NCBI GenBank assembly: GCA_047967505.1
Contig: CM106538.1
Direction: 5' to 3' (one strand)
Source: Dipteris shenzhenensis
Lineage: Eukaryota > Polypodiophyta > Polypodiopsida > Gleicheniales
Length of the DNA stretch: 64,000 nucleotides
Shown here: positions 1 through 9,596 of the stretch, in pieces
Numbering within the stretch: the stretch's first letter is position 1
Layout: every line of letters starts with the position of its first letter
The notes under the pieces: model-generated
Seen by the model: only the letters and a program-made list of their open reading frames with translations
What the model was told of the DNA's origin: nothing
The model's database searches: none
Translations under genes and position numbers: made by a program

Positions 1-552
1 CATACTTTGCTTGTAGATTCAAGATTGAGAGACAAGCCCATAGTTTAGACATCCTAGCACCCTCGTACAACTGTGTTGATTACAACTCTTGCATTTTGAC
101 CTCAGACTCTGACATCACGTGTACATGTGATGTAGTGCCCCTAAAAATAGAATCCATCATGTCCCCCATACCCTCGTCATCATCTCCTAGACTATAGTCT
201 TGCTCAAAGTGTGAAGGTATATGCACATCCTCATCACCCTCCTCATCATGTTTTAAGATTCCGTGTAAATATAAGATCTTGTCTCAAGGTTTTGTGTCAT
301 AATGGTATCCAATATTAACTACAAACTCAAATAGCATTGACTTACTGATGATCCATCACCACGTGCAACACCAACGGTGGGTACTAGTTTGGGCTCCTCC
401 CCATACATTCGCAAATGGCACATGATAATACGATGTTGATGTCGTACTTCTCGCTTGCAACGAGTCCAATGATAATACAACCTCTCCGTAAGCCACTCTA
501 TGCTCCCGAGCATTGGCGCATCATTTGATGAGCTTCCACTCATCCCTTCCAT
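1..552 (-). pseudogene. CACTA (En/Spm) TNP2-like transposase, N-terminal fragment
   Basis: Read on the minus strand, a segment near 440-500 encodes RCKREVRHQHRIIMCHL followed by RMYGEEP. This resembles the C-x-C/H...HL...G module at the start of plant TNP2-type CACTA transposases. Further down, in another frame, comes a very acidic stretch (HDEEGDEDVH..., 175-250) and then LYEGARMSKLWACLSILNLQ at the window edge. That matches the 'LY.GA..SKL...L.LNLKA' block preceding the catalytic region of TNP2 proteins. One frame change (around 300-319) and one in-frame TAA just before LYEGA break the reading. The remainder lies outside the window. Assignment rests on remembered family motifs, not an alignment. 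The start at 552 is the first Met after an unrelated repeat-derived stretch. Confidence 0.45.
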
Positions 553-661
553 CTGCACACTTCTAAAATCACAACATGAGCTGCAAGGAAATCTATTAAG
601 ATTCAAAAAATAGCCACCCATGAGCTTCTTTTCTCTCTTCTCACAATAAGTGCCTTGAACC

Positions 662-762
662 ATCGCTATATAGCGACACTTGGCTCTGTTCTGTCGTATA
701 TAGCGATGCTTTTTGGATATAAGTGTCGCTATATAGCGACTAACTAGTGTCGCTATATAGCA
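662..762. repeat. Four copies of a CGCTATATAGCG palindrome
   Basis: Within about 100 bp the core CGCTATATAGCG or a one-base variant occurs four times (around 663, 693, 727 and 750). It is usually flanked as GTCGCTATATAGCGAC. The block lies just 5' of the CACTA-like transposase fragment on the same strand, where CACTA elements carry subterminal repeats bound by the transposase. That link is inference. Confidence 0.75.
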
Positions 763-765
763 ATG

Positions 766-1445
766 TTGGGGGCTTAAACTTGAAACCCTGCGCGATGCTT
801 TCTTTAGCATCTCTATTGTGAGAAAAGCAAAAATCTATCCTCCCACCTTATATTCGATGACCTCGCTTTCCTCCTCTCTATTCTCCACTCTTCACCCCTC
901 TCCTAACACCTGCTCCCTCTCCACCCTTCTCTCTCTTTGCTTGTGTGAAAAGAAGTTTTTAAAGAAGATGAGTCTCTTTAAGCAATGTAGGTTCTTTTTT
1001 GTAAGATTTCGTTTTGTAAGTGTTGAAGCATGTTTCTCCTTGTATTGCTAAGGCTATGTGCTAGTTTTCATGCTTGATTTTCAGAGGTTAAGGACAAAAA
1101 ACGAGATTTTGTGAAAGAAAGAAGACTCACCTCTTCTCTTTTTGGTATTTCTCTTCCTCCTCTTTCTCCTTGTTTATAGGCTTGTGCTTTCTCCTTGTTT
1201 GTAGGCTTATGCTTGTCTCCTCAATCCAATCCCTTTGAGAAGTTGCTTCTCTAAACTCCTCCTTCCTCTAACTAGTTATTTGAAAAATGGTATGTTTCCT
1301 CTCTTTTGTAGGGCCAGTCCACAAAACACCAAGCGGGACTATTCCAAGTAAGAAAGTGCGTCCTCTTTTTTTCTTTTGTTATTTTTGTTATTTGCATTGG
1401 CCTGCAGCTAGCACCTTAAGCGCTACTGCAGTGATGGGCGTAGGA
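766..1445. other. No gene recognised
   Basis: AT- and pyrimidine-rich DNA. Short open stretches on the plus strand have no recognisable domain. Nothing else is seen before the long pyrimidine tract. Confidence 0.5.
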
Positions 1446-1930
1446 ATCTTCTCTTCCCCTATCCCCTCTTCTTTCCCTCTCTTCCCCTCTTCCTTCTCTT
1501 CTTTTTCCCTCTTCTTTTTCCTCTCTTTCAATCTCTTTTCCCCTTTTCTTTTTCCCCCTCTTTCAATCTCTTTTCCCTCCTTTCCTTCTCTTCTTTTTTT
1601 CTCTCTTTCAATCTATTTTTCTCTCCTTTCCTTCTCTTCTTTTTCCCCTCTTTCAATCTCTTTTCCCCTCTTCCTTCTCTTATGTTTATGCTCTTTTCCC
1701 CTCTTCTTTTTCCCCTCTTTCTTCCCCTCTTTCAATCTCTTTTCCCCTCTTTGCCTATGCTTATTCTCCTTTCCTTCTCTTCTTTTTTCCCTCTTTCAAT
1801 CTCTTTTCCCCTCTTCCTTCTCTTATGTTTATGCTCTTTTCCCCTCTTCTTTTTCCCCTCTTTCAATCTCTTTTCCCCTCTTCCAATCTCTTTTCCCCTC
1901 TTTTTCCCTCTTTTCCCCTCTTTGCCTATG
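1446..1930. repeat. Pyrimidine-rich tract built on TTTCAATCTCTTTTCCCCTC units
   Basis: Almost 500 bp in which the plus strand is nearly all C and T. Short variants of a roughly 20-30 bp unit (TTTCAATCTCTTTTCCCCTC) recur at least eight times. Purine interruptions are few: the AA of CAATC and occasional TATG or GCCTATG. Open frames through it encode only Phe/Ser/Pro/Leu repeats and are not regarded as genes. Mirror-symmetric homopyrimidine DNA of this kind can form triplex (H-DNA). Confidence 0.9.
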
Positions 1931-2590
1931 CTTACGCTTATGCATGAGCATATGCTCATATGCTAATGCATAAGCACAAGTTTATGCTCTCTCTCTTTTT
2001 CTTTTATGCTCATATGCTCATGCATAAGCATAAGCATATGCTTTCTTTCCTTTTCTCTTATGCTTATGCTCTTTTTTCCTCTTCCTTTTCTTATGCTTAT
2101 GCTTATGCATGAGCATATGTCTCCTTCTCCTTCTCCTTCTCCTCTTTTCCTCTTTTCCTCTCTCTTTCCCCCTCTCTTTCCCTGCTTTCAATCTCTTTTC
2201 ATAAGCATATGTATTTGCCTATGCTTAAGCTTTCTCTCTTTTTCTTTTATGCTCATATGCTCATGCATAACCATAAGCATATTCTTTCTTTCTTTATCTC
2301 TTATGCTTATGCTCTTTTTCCCTCTTCCTTCTCTTATGCTTATGCTTATGCATGATCATATGTCTCCTTCTCCTTCTCCTTCTCCTTCTCTTATGTTTAT
2401 GCTTATGCTTATGCATGTCCTTCTCCTTTTCCTTCTCCTTTTCTTCTCTTCTTTTTCCCTCTCTTTTTCTCTTCTTTTCATAAGCATATGCCTATGCCTA
2501 TGCCTATGCTTATGTTATGCTTATGCTTATGCATGAGCATATGCTCATATGCTTATGCATAAGCATAAGCATATGCTTTCTCAATGTATT
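1921..2590. repeat. ATGCTT/ATGCAT hexamer array with palindromic CATATG cores
   Basis: ATGCTTATGCTTATGCATGAGCATATGCTCATATGC-type blocks (written here in pieces: ATGCTTATGC, ATGCATGAGC, ATATGCTCAT) recur at about 1925, 2005, 2080, 2265, 2330, 2395 and 2515, separated by CTTCTCCTT runs. The hexamers TATGCT and AGCATA are reverse complements, so each block is an imperfect palindrome. Open frames across the array are repeat artefacts. Confidence 0.85.
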
Positions 2591-2851
2591 CTCTTATGCT
2601 TTGTCAATGTATTCTCATATGCTTTCTCAATGTATTCTCTTGTTTTTTATTTTTTGTTTTCGTGTTTGGTCTATGTTAGACATGGGATCCCGTCACACAC
2701 ACATCCGACGAGTACGAAAATCCTCGTAAGAGGAGACATCATGATCTCTATTCTCCAGAGGACTTTGATTCCCCTCACGTGATAACTCAGGGGCCTACCC
2801 CTGCACTCCTCTCGGACATTTTGGACCTCAGCAATTTCCTCTCCTACACCA

Positions 2852-3457
2852 ATGGCTGGACCTACTGCCCAGCCATCCCCTCTAGCCCCTTCAATTAAGG
2901 GGTCATTACCTGGGCATGCCCATCATAAGGGAAGAAAGAGTAGGAGGGGTAGCTTATGTTGTGCTGACTCGGGAGATGTAGACGAGTCAGCACACTCACA
3001 TCCCTACAGGTCTCCACTTGGTTCCGAGGCCCAGCACCAGTTAGGTCCCTTGCCCTCTACTACTCCCACTACTACTCCTTGCTCCAGAAGCACTCGCTCT
3101 GACTCTGCTACTACCATGAGTCCTCCTTACCCGGTCGAGGACCTGTCCTATCAAATCACGGCTACTGGAGAGATAATACAAGATAAAAAGTGTGCAGCAG
3201 TGATGGCCACCATGAGGCAGTTGATGAGCCACCACTTCAGGAGCGACATAGCTACTGATTGGCGATATCAAGATGACCAAAAGAAGCAGGCGGTCATCGA
3301 TGAATTGAAAGCAAAATACCCTAATCCCCCAAATTGGGAGTTCAATGAGAATTACATGCGAGAGCGCATGGGTTTGGTCTTGAAGCATCGTAGATCAACC
3401 TTGCGTACTTCCATCGCAAAGGGGAGGATTGTAAGAAATCAAGTAAGCTTTTTTTAG
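2852..3457 (+). CDS. Unknown protein, probable 5' exon of a transposon-associated or host gene
   Basis: A 201-codon open frame whose composition is protein-like, unlike the flanking repeats. Residues 1-100 are Pro/Ser/Thr-rich low complexity. From about residue 95 a compact region follows: an acidic/aromatic stretch, then DDQKKQAVIDELKAKYPNPP, NWEFNENYMRERMG and VLKHRRSTLR. The pattern 'DQKKx(6)LKxKYPxPP...YMxxRMGxxLxxRRxxLR' reminds me of plant proteins associated with DNA transposons, but I cannot name the family. Two frame stops lie upstream (near 2783), so the ATG at 2852 is a reasonable start. The end has good splice-donor sequences (ATT|GTAAGA and CAA|GTAAGC, 3430-3446), so the last residues may be intron-encoded. 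No following exon was identified. Confidence 0.4.
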   Translation: MAGPTAQPSPLAPSIKGSLPGHAHHKGRKSRRGSLCCADSGDVDESAHSHPYRSPLGSEAQHQLGPLPSTTPTTTPCSRSTRSDSATTMSPPYPVEDLSYQITATGEIIQDKKCAAVMATMRQLMSHHFRSDIATDWRYQDDQKKQAVIDELKAKYPNPPNWEFNENYMRERMGLVLKHRRSTLRTSIAKGRIVRNQVSFF

Positions 3458-3654
3458 GTCATACTTTTTGGTATGCTACACTTGGCATAAGGGGTGGTAC
3501 TTGCATTCCAATTTCATTCACCATTCTCCCCCTTATAGTTGGCCTGGTATCATTATCCCATATATGGATTAGTAGATTTTCTTATTGATAAATGGATGTA
3601 AGATCAGCTTTTCAACTGTTATTCCCCCAATAATATTGGGCAAGATATATTTTT

Positions 3655-4160
3655 TTGAAGGAACATCTCACTTGGGCCTCTACTGCTAATTCCTAGATGG
3701 GTAATTGGGTGTGACTTCAACATGGTGGAGGATCCTATAAACAAAAGAGGGGGAGGGGAAGATGTCATTCACTCTCTTGAGAGAGATTCCTATCATGAAT
3801 TCTTTTTTCAATTTAGAAGTAGGATTTAATGGCTTTGATGATACTTTTCATGCCTTGCCATAGTCACTCCTAGTTTCTTGGTCATATATGACATGCTTGA
3901 GTCCCATCCATGCATGGATTGATAGATTTTATTTGGATGATTGGGCATTGGATAGAGATTGGGATGATAGATTTTATGTGGATGATTGGGCAGTGGATAG
4001 AGATGGTACTATTTGTGTTGCCCTTGGGGTATCTAATTTTGACCAATATCCATCTATATTTCTATTTGTGAGCCTCATGGTCATGATTCCAAATGCCTTT
4101 TATGCACATGAGAATAATTCAATGGCAGTTATACAAATTTTGGATTTTTACTTGTAGGAT
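3655..4160 (+). pseudogene. LINE (L1-like) endonuclease remnant
   Basis: Around 3700-3815 one frame reads WVIGCDFNMVEDPINKRG and then continues with an acidic/aromatic stretch. This matches the 'GDFNxVxxxxDKxGG' block of L1-type apurinic endonucleases in plants. After a frame change it resumes as SWSYMTCLSPIHAWIDRFYL and then NFDQYPS, corresponding to the 'RIDRFYVS...SDHxP' end of the domain. Stops and frame changes make it clearly dead. It is unrelated in sequence to the LINE cluster at 26-54 kb. Confidence 0.5.
3921..4010. repeat. 45-bp tandem duplication inside the LINE remnant
   Basis: GATAGATTTTATTTGGATGA at 3921 recurs as GATAGATTTTATGTGGATGA at 3966, and the match continues through ATTGGGCA(T/G)TGGATAGAGAT. 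Two copies, period 45 bp, a few mismatches. Confidence 0.85.
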
Positions 4161-5409
4161 GGTTTGCACTCTTCTCTTACATTGGGAGCATCTCTTTCTT
4201 ATACGAGTACTTGTTATCAGTCCATTGCTAGGACTAGGAGATCAAATATCCTTAGGTAGAAGATTATCATTCTTTAGCAGTTGGTAGCCCTACAAAGGGA
4301 GGAATAGTGGGATCAATCATGAATGCTCTTTTGGCTAGGGGTTGGATTTTTCCTTTACTTTGAATCTAGAGAGGTATCTCAATTACATCACAATAGTTTG
4401 CTCTGATGATGTAGGGAATACGGAGGAAATTCCTCTCTTAGAGTTTAGCCAAATTGGATCTCACCTCTAGAGTGGTAGTTGTCAACCAAATATTTTTGGC
4501 CCCTACCTGGTAATTCTACTCATGCTGGTGCCACTCTAGAGGCTTTATTTATTTTCTTAAGAGGCCTATTAGGGACTTTATTTGAATTAGATGATGAGTC
4601 ACAAGTATGAGATCCAAAGTGTCTTGGGAGAACTTGATTCTCATGACCCAGGATGGAGAGCTAAACATTATAGATCATGACTTTTAGTGTAGATCCTTTA
4701 AGAGCCTTGAAAATATTTCTTTCTTCCATGCATTGGATCTTGCACTCCCTCTTCAGGTGATGATTTGATGGGACAAAGGTAGGAGAATTGCTCAGATAGC
4801 TGCAGTTGGTGGGCCTCTATAGATGGGGGATAGCATAGACATATTAGGTGTATGGTGCTTTCACAAGCACAAGCATCCCTCTTTAGATCATAGGATTCTC
4901 ATGGAATTTAATATGCATGCTTGAGGTATGTTGTTTAGATCCCCTAAGTCTGTTGTGGATTTTGTTGCACACCTAGAGCCATTTAGAGTTGTGGCCTTTA
5001 TTGAGCAATGCTATGAAATTTTGCTCTTAGCTAGTATGTAGAACCTTGTCTAGATCCTTCTTGGTCTTTTGAGTCTTTGGCTTTTGTAGGTGTGTTCCCA
5101 TAAGTCTTCAATGGGATCCACGCGAGTGACATGGATTATCACAGAGAGGGTCTTCCCTGTTTTTACATCAGAGTAAGTAATGCCAAAAAAATTGCAAGAG
5201 CTTAGAGACCTTCAAGCATTGATCATTGGTGAAGATTTATTACCACCAATCCTCTCAATGGTCAAGCATACTATTCATCTTTCACAAGGCAAGCTTGCTC
5301 TCATTGAATAGGACCTTCACAAAGATGCTAAAACAATCGACACCAATCATATTTATGGGTCTCATCCTCCTCATTCTCAAGCACAAGATTGGACCCCTAT
5401 ATAATAAGG
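4161..5409. other. No gene recognised
   Basis: About 1.2 kb without a credible coding region. Parts may be further decayed LINE sequence continuing from the endonuclease remnant, but no motif supports this. Confidence 0.4.
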
Positions 5410-5592
5410 GTGGTTGAATTGCATGATACAATAAGATAATAGGGTCAAACCCTTAACCTTAACATTAAGGGATTTGTGTATATATTGATCTTTATGTTCA
5501 ATATAGCATAGTGTATAGTTAGCTATCTTGTGCATCCACACCCCTCTAACATGATATCAAAGCCACTCCCCTCCAAAATGGTATCAGAGCCA
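5410..5592 (+). repeat. Decayed LTR end with two primer-binding-site-like motifs
   Basis: The sequence ends with ...CCCCTCTAACA at 5551, then immediately TGATATCAAAGCC (5552-5564). A second, better copy, TGGTATCAGAGCC, begins at 5579. TGGTATCAGAGC is the usual initiator-tRNA-Met primer site of plant copia and gypsy elements. An LTR ending in CA directly before such a site is the expected layout. The LTR 5' end is not certain, and no gag or pol was recognised downstream. Confidence 0.4.
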
Positions 5593-5599
5593 CTCATGC

Positions 5600-6764
5600 T
5601 CTATCTTAACATGGAGTCCAAGGTATACATCCTAACTTACTCTCAAGTTGCAAAAGAAAAGGGTAATAGGTTTTGTATGATCCTACACGTGCGATTATAC
5701 CTAGTTTGGTCAAAGGGTCTTAGACTATGAATGTGCACTCTGCATCTGAGGCCTCCCTCCGAAACATAAATCTAACAAATGGAACAAATAATAGGATATT
5801 AAAGCTTGGATCAAAAGGCAAAAGTGGAATCCAACATTTTGCTAACACCCGACGAGATCAAGATCATATCGATGTGCTTTGAAGCCCTAGGCCACATCCA
5901 ATTTTCCTATCTCTAAATCTAAGAGACTCTTTAGAGTCCAAACTAGAAAGACAACCTATCTGACCAAGTGCCCAAAGCCCTACCGTAAAATCTCAAATTA
6001 AAGAGAACCCATCAATGGGATCCTTGATCTTTCAACACAACAAAAGAGCAACTAAGGGCAAGTCACCTCAACTCAAAATCAAGGGCTTAGCCTACCTATT
6101 CATAGGATGCCCAAGTACTTATATGAGAGGAAACCTCTCTTGGATATTTGGCTATCCAATTTCATGGGAGACTTGGCTCAAGTCCTAATGCATTACTAAG
6201 CTATAGACCATGATGTTGTCTTGCACACTTCTCAAAGACTCCTCAAAATAAGAGTGTCAGATACATTTAGAAGAACACGCGTACCATAGGCGACAAGCTA
6301 TAATGCAACTATTTACAAATTAAGGGAAGAATTCTATCAAAATAAGGAGTAACCTACTAGAAAAAGGAGTTATTTATCAGCTAAAAACATGAAATGATTT
6401 CACAAGCAAAGTATTTTAGAGAGTAAGTACAAAAGTTCATTTTAAATGTCAAAATGATAGCAACAGTGCAACAATTAAGAAAGAAGATTGATAGAATTAA
6501 GAAAGAACATTGATAGCCAACAATTATTGAACTTCCACATTAGTGAACATCAACAAAGTCTTGAGGAATGGAAGTAATACTTTAAGCAAAGAAGAAATCA
6601 ATATTTATTGATTAGCTAAGGCTCAATCAATGAGCACCATCATCAATCCAAGACTTCTAGACTTACCAAATCAAGAACGTCATCACTAAGAACTGTAGGC
6701 CCTTTCCTGGGTCCATTCTACATCTCATTGAAGAAATCTGTGCACTGTTGCATGCCATTGGATT
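5600..6764. other. No gene recognised
   Basis: AT-rich intergenic DNA, possibly decayed interior of the LTR element whose primer site lies at 5552-5592. No coding motif seen. Confidence 0.4.
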
Positions 6765-7050
6765 TATAAGCAGCCCATACCATCACGAGGATTTACTAGT
6801 AGCTTTAGACCAATTGAAGAAGGAAAGCATGTGCATCACAACACATCCAAAAGAAGCATCAATAGATTTAAAGGCAGCTCCAAACCATTCATCAAATTAG
6901 AGGTAGCTCCATACGCATTCATTTTGGCCATGAATTTACAACCAGCTCCATACCTCTCATGAATTTATAGGTAGTTTTAAACCATTCATGTCAACCTTGG
7001 ATTTACACAAGTGGCTCCATAATGTTGCGAGGATTTATAGGCGACCCAAT
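6765..7050. repeat. Degenerate repeats of GGATTTATAGGCAGCTCCATACCA type
   Basis: The phrase 'gatttataggcagctcca' followed by 'taccattcatg', with mutations, occurs about seven times (near 6767, 6793, 6865, 6900, 6930, 6963, 7000 and 7030) at spacings of roughly 30-45 bp. One stray copy lies at about 8616. The block merges into the TGTGCAT array. Confidence 0.6.
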
Positions 7051-8835
7051 ACCAATTCTTGTGCATGATTGCACACCAGTGAAAACATGTGCATCGATCA
7101 CAAATCATGAAGAGGATAAGAAGAGAAACATTATGAATCACCACACATCTTATGGAGGATGAAGAGCTCATGCATTGCCACACATTAGAAGAGAACTTGT
7201 ACATCATCACACAACTTGTAAAATAAAGGCCATGTGCATCATCCACACATGCTTGTGAAGAAGGGGTATCAACATGTGCATCGATCGCACAACCAAGAGG
7301 AGGAGGAGAAACCTAAGTTTCAACCACTCATGAGGGGAAGAAGGAGAAAAGGTATGTGCATCACTACACTAGGGGGAAGAACATGTGCACTAGTCCGTGT
7401 ATAATGGGGAGAAAGGAAACTATGTGCATCACCATACATTAACAGAGAAAGGGGAAGAACTAAGCCTTGATTGCTCATGGGAAGAGGAAATTATGTGCCT
7501 CATTGCACATCATGAAGAGGGTTGAAATAACCATGTGCATTGGTTGCACATATTAGGACGAAGTATGGAACTCCAAAAGATGGAAGTCATCTAGAATGGA
7601 TCTTAAATTGTTGGATGAAAATTCTAGCTTTCAAACAAAATTGGTTGCAAATTTGTAGAATGTTGGATCCTATCCAAGTGGTTGAAGTGTTGGAATGCAC
7701 TAAACTATTGGAGTCAAAGATGTAGCAATCATGTACATGAATGCACATTTGCAAAAATAAGCCTTGCGTCTTGAGCAATATATGCTCATGAAAGGAAGAA
7801 TCACGAAAAATAACATGTATATAATGTCAACACATACGGAAAGAGCAAACATGTGCATTAGATCCTGATGTCGATTTTATTAAGACTTGCAGAATCTATT
7901 GAAATGTTTGAACTAATGAGAACTAGTAGAGGCTATGCATTGCCGCACACAGGGAAGAAGATGTACATTGTCTACACGTTAGAGAGAAAAACTTATGCAT
8001 CACAATACAATACAAAAGATATGTGCCTATCCGCACATCTAAGGAAATAACTTGTGCATTGATTGCACATTTTGAAAGAAATGGAAAACTATGGGAGATA
8101 AGAGTCAAATCATGGAATGGATTTCAAAATGTTGGATTGCAATGGAATTGCCAAAATCTGGGAGGTTGATAAGCCTAAGCATCAATTGCTCATTCAAGGG
8201 GAATCTATGTAGGGGTTGCACAATAATTAAAAAGGGGAAGAACCAAGCATTGATCACTAAGAGATCATGTGTTTCGATTGCACATATCAAGATGTCAAAA
8301 TTCTCAGAGTCAAATATTTCAGAATATCGGAACTTCATGATAATGCTTGAACTAGTGGACTAGTGGACTAGTGGACTGAGGGACTGGCGACTAACAATGA
8401 ATGTAGGGATGATTAACGATTGATTGACTGATTGACATGACAATATCAGTAATTCGATGATGATGATTGTTGGACTGACTAACTAACATAAGTATGGACT
8501 GAGAGTGGGGGAAAGAGAATTTATGGATTTCCTCACGCAGGAAAAAAAGCCGTGCATCGGTGCACGTTGAAGAAGAGAACATTATTCACACAAGAAGAAA
8601 AGAATATATCATTGGATTTATAGACAAATCTAGACCAAATGAACTTGTGGATTGTTTGCACCTCAAAAAAATAATATATGTGCATTATCACACATCATGT
8701 AGAAGAAAGAGATACGAGCATTGAATGATCAATAAGAAAATATATGTGCTTTGCTAGACACCACAAAAGATTTGGGCATCAACTACTCAACTTTGTGTTA
8801 ATGGATAGAAGAACAATGTGTCCCATTGCATGTAG
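6828..8835. repeat. Dispersed array of about 24 TGTGCATC-N-TGCACA dyads
   Basis: The imperfect dyad CATGTGCATCGATTGCACAT recurs about two dozen times: near 6832, 7058, 7085, 7168, 7231, 7273, 7351, 7383, 7421, 7492, 7531, 7732, 7851, 8020, 8051, 8266, 8679 and 8743, plus weaker copies. Clear examples are TGTGCATTGGTTGCACA (7533) and TGTGCATTGATTGCACA (8053). Spacing in the dense part is about 28-60 bp. Between dyads lies purine-rich DNA (AAGAGGAGAAG and similar). Spacers differ from one another, so this is neither a simple satellite nor a CRISPR array. No ORF spans it. Confidence 0.75.
8346..8385. repeat. 8-bp tandem repeat ACTAGTGG
   Basis: ACTAGTGG occurs three times consecutively, then degenerates to ACTGAGGG and ACTGGCG. 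Confidence 0.85.
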
Positions 8836-9408
8836 TTATCGGATGTTTGATCAGATTAATTTGGAATCATCAGACGGTCGAACATTGGCAAAGGCTAGTC
8901 TTGTTGGGATGTCTTCTAAAGATGCCTTCTTTTGCAATCTTGCATTAGCTGGAACATCGGGACACTACTCAAACTTTGGCATCGTTGGAACATCAGGTTA
9001 TGGGATGCCAGAAGTGGACACATGAACATTGAAAATCTCTGTCTCTGCTCAAGAAATCAAAATGTGGAACGTCAGGCTAGTTTTGGATTTGTACCATCAC
9101 TTAACAATGGCAATCAATCCTACTCCATTAGGGGTTATGACAAGTGCCTCTGCAAGTTTCTACTTCCTTCCTTAGTTATGGCACTAGTGATAACTTGTAG
9201 CGAATCATTGAAACTAGATATGATTAGTAAATTGCCCCAAGTTCACGGTGCAGACAGGTCCACAAGCTTCATATGTGTAATATGTCGAGAGTGTCCAATC
9301 ACATGGCAAATTTATCAGTAAAGCTCCAAGGTCTGGTATCTATCAATGTATTATTATTGCCACAACATCTTGAACACCATGGTTAAGGGGATTGTTCAAA
9401 ATAAGTTC
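8836..9408. other. No gene recognised; pre-insertion flank of the copia element
   Basis: AT-rich sequence with short open stretches but no domain. It is the left flank into which the copia element at 9413 inserted. Confidence 0.5.
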
Positions 9409-9412
9409 CAAG

Positions 9413-9582
9413 TGTGGGGGTTAAAGGTCACTGTGCCTTGACCCCGGTTATGTACAATACTCAAACACATATATAAATGAATGAAAAAGAAGATTAGGGT
9501 GGTTCTGCACCCACCAAACTTGTGTGGCTCTCTGTCTCTCTCTCTCCTTCTTCCATTCTTGCTTCCGTTGAGAGCACTCTCA
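9413..9582 (+). repeat. 5' LTR of copia element 1
   Basis: TG...CA-bounded, 170 bp. A TATA-like ACATATATAAATG at about 9470 is the probable promoter. A CTCTCTGTCTCTCTCTC run lies near the end. Confidence 0.95.
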
Positions 9583-9584
9583 AC

Positions 9585-9596
9585 TGGTATCAGAGC
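9585..9596 (+). other. Primer binding site (initiator tRNA-Met)
   Basis: TGGTATCAGAGC, two bases after the LTR end. It is complementary to the 3' end of plant initiator tRNA-Met and primes minus-strand cDNA synthesis. Confidence 0.95.

Noticed and set aside
1287-2729. Several open frames of 70-228 codons in the pyrimidine and ATGCTT repeats
   Set aside because: They encode only Phe/Ser/Leu/Pro or Met/Leu/Cys repeats dictated by the low-complexity DNA.
6828-8835. Resemblance to a CRISPR array (short dyad repeats, different spacers)
   Set aside because: Repeats are degenerate, spacing is irregular, no cas genes are present, and the context is plant nuclear DNA.
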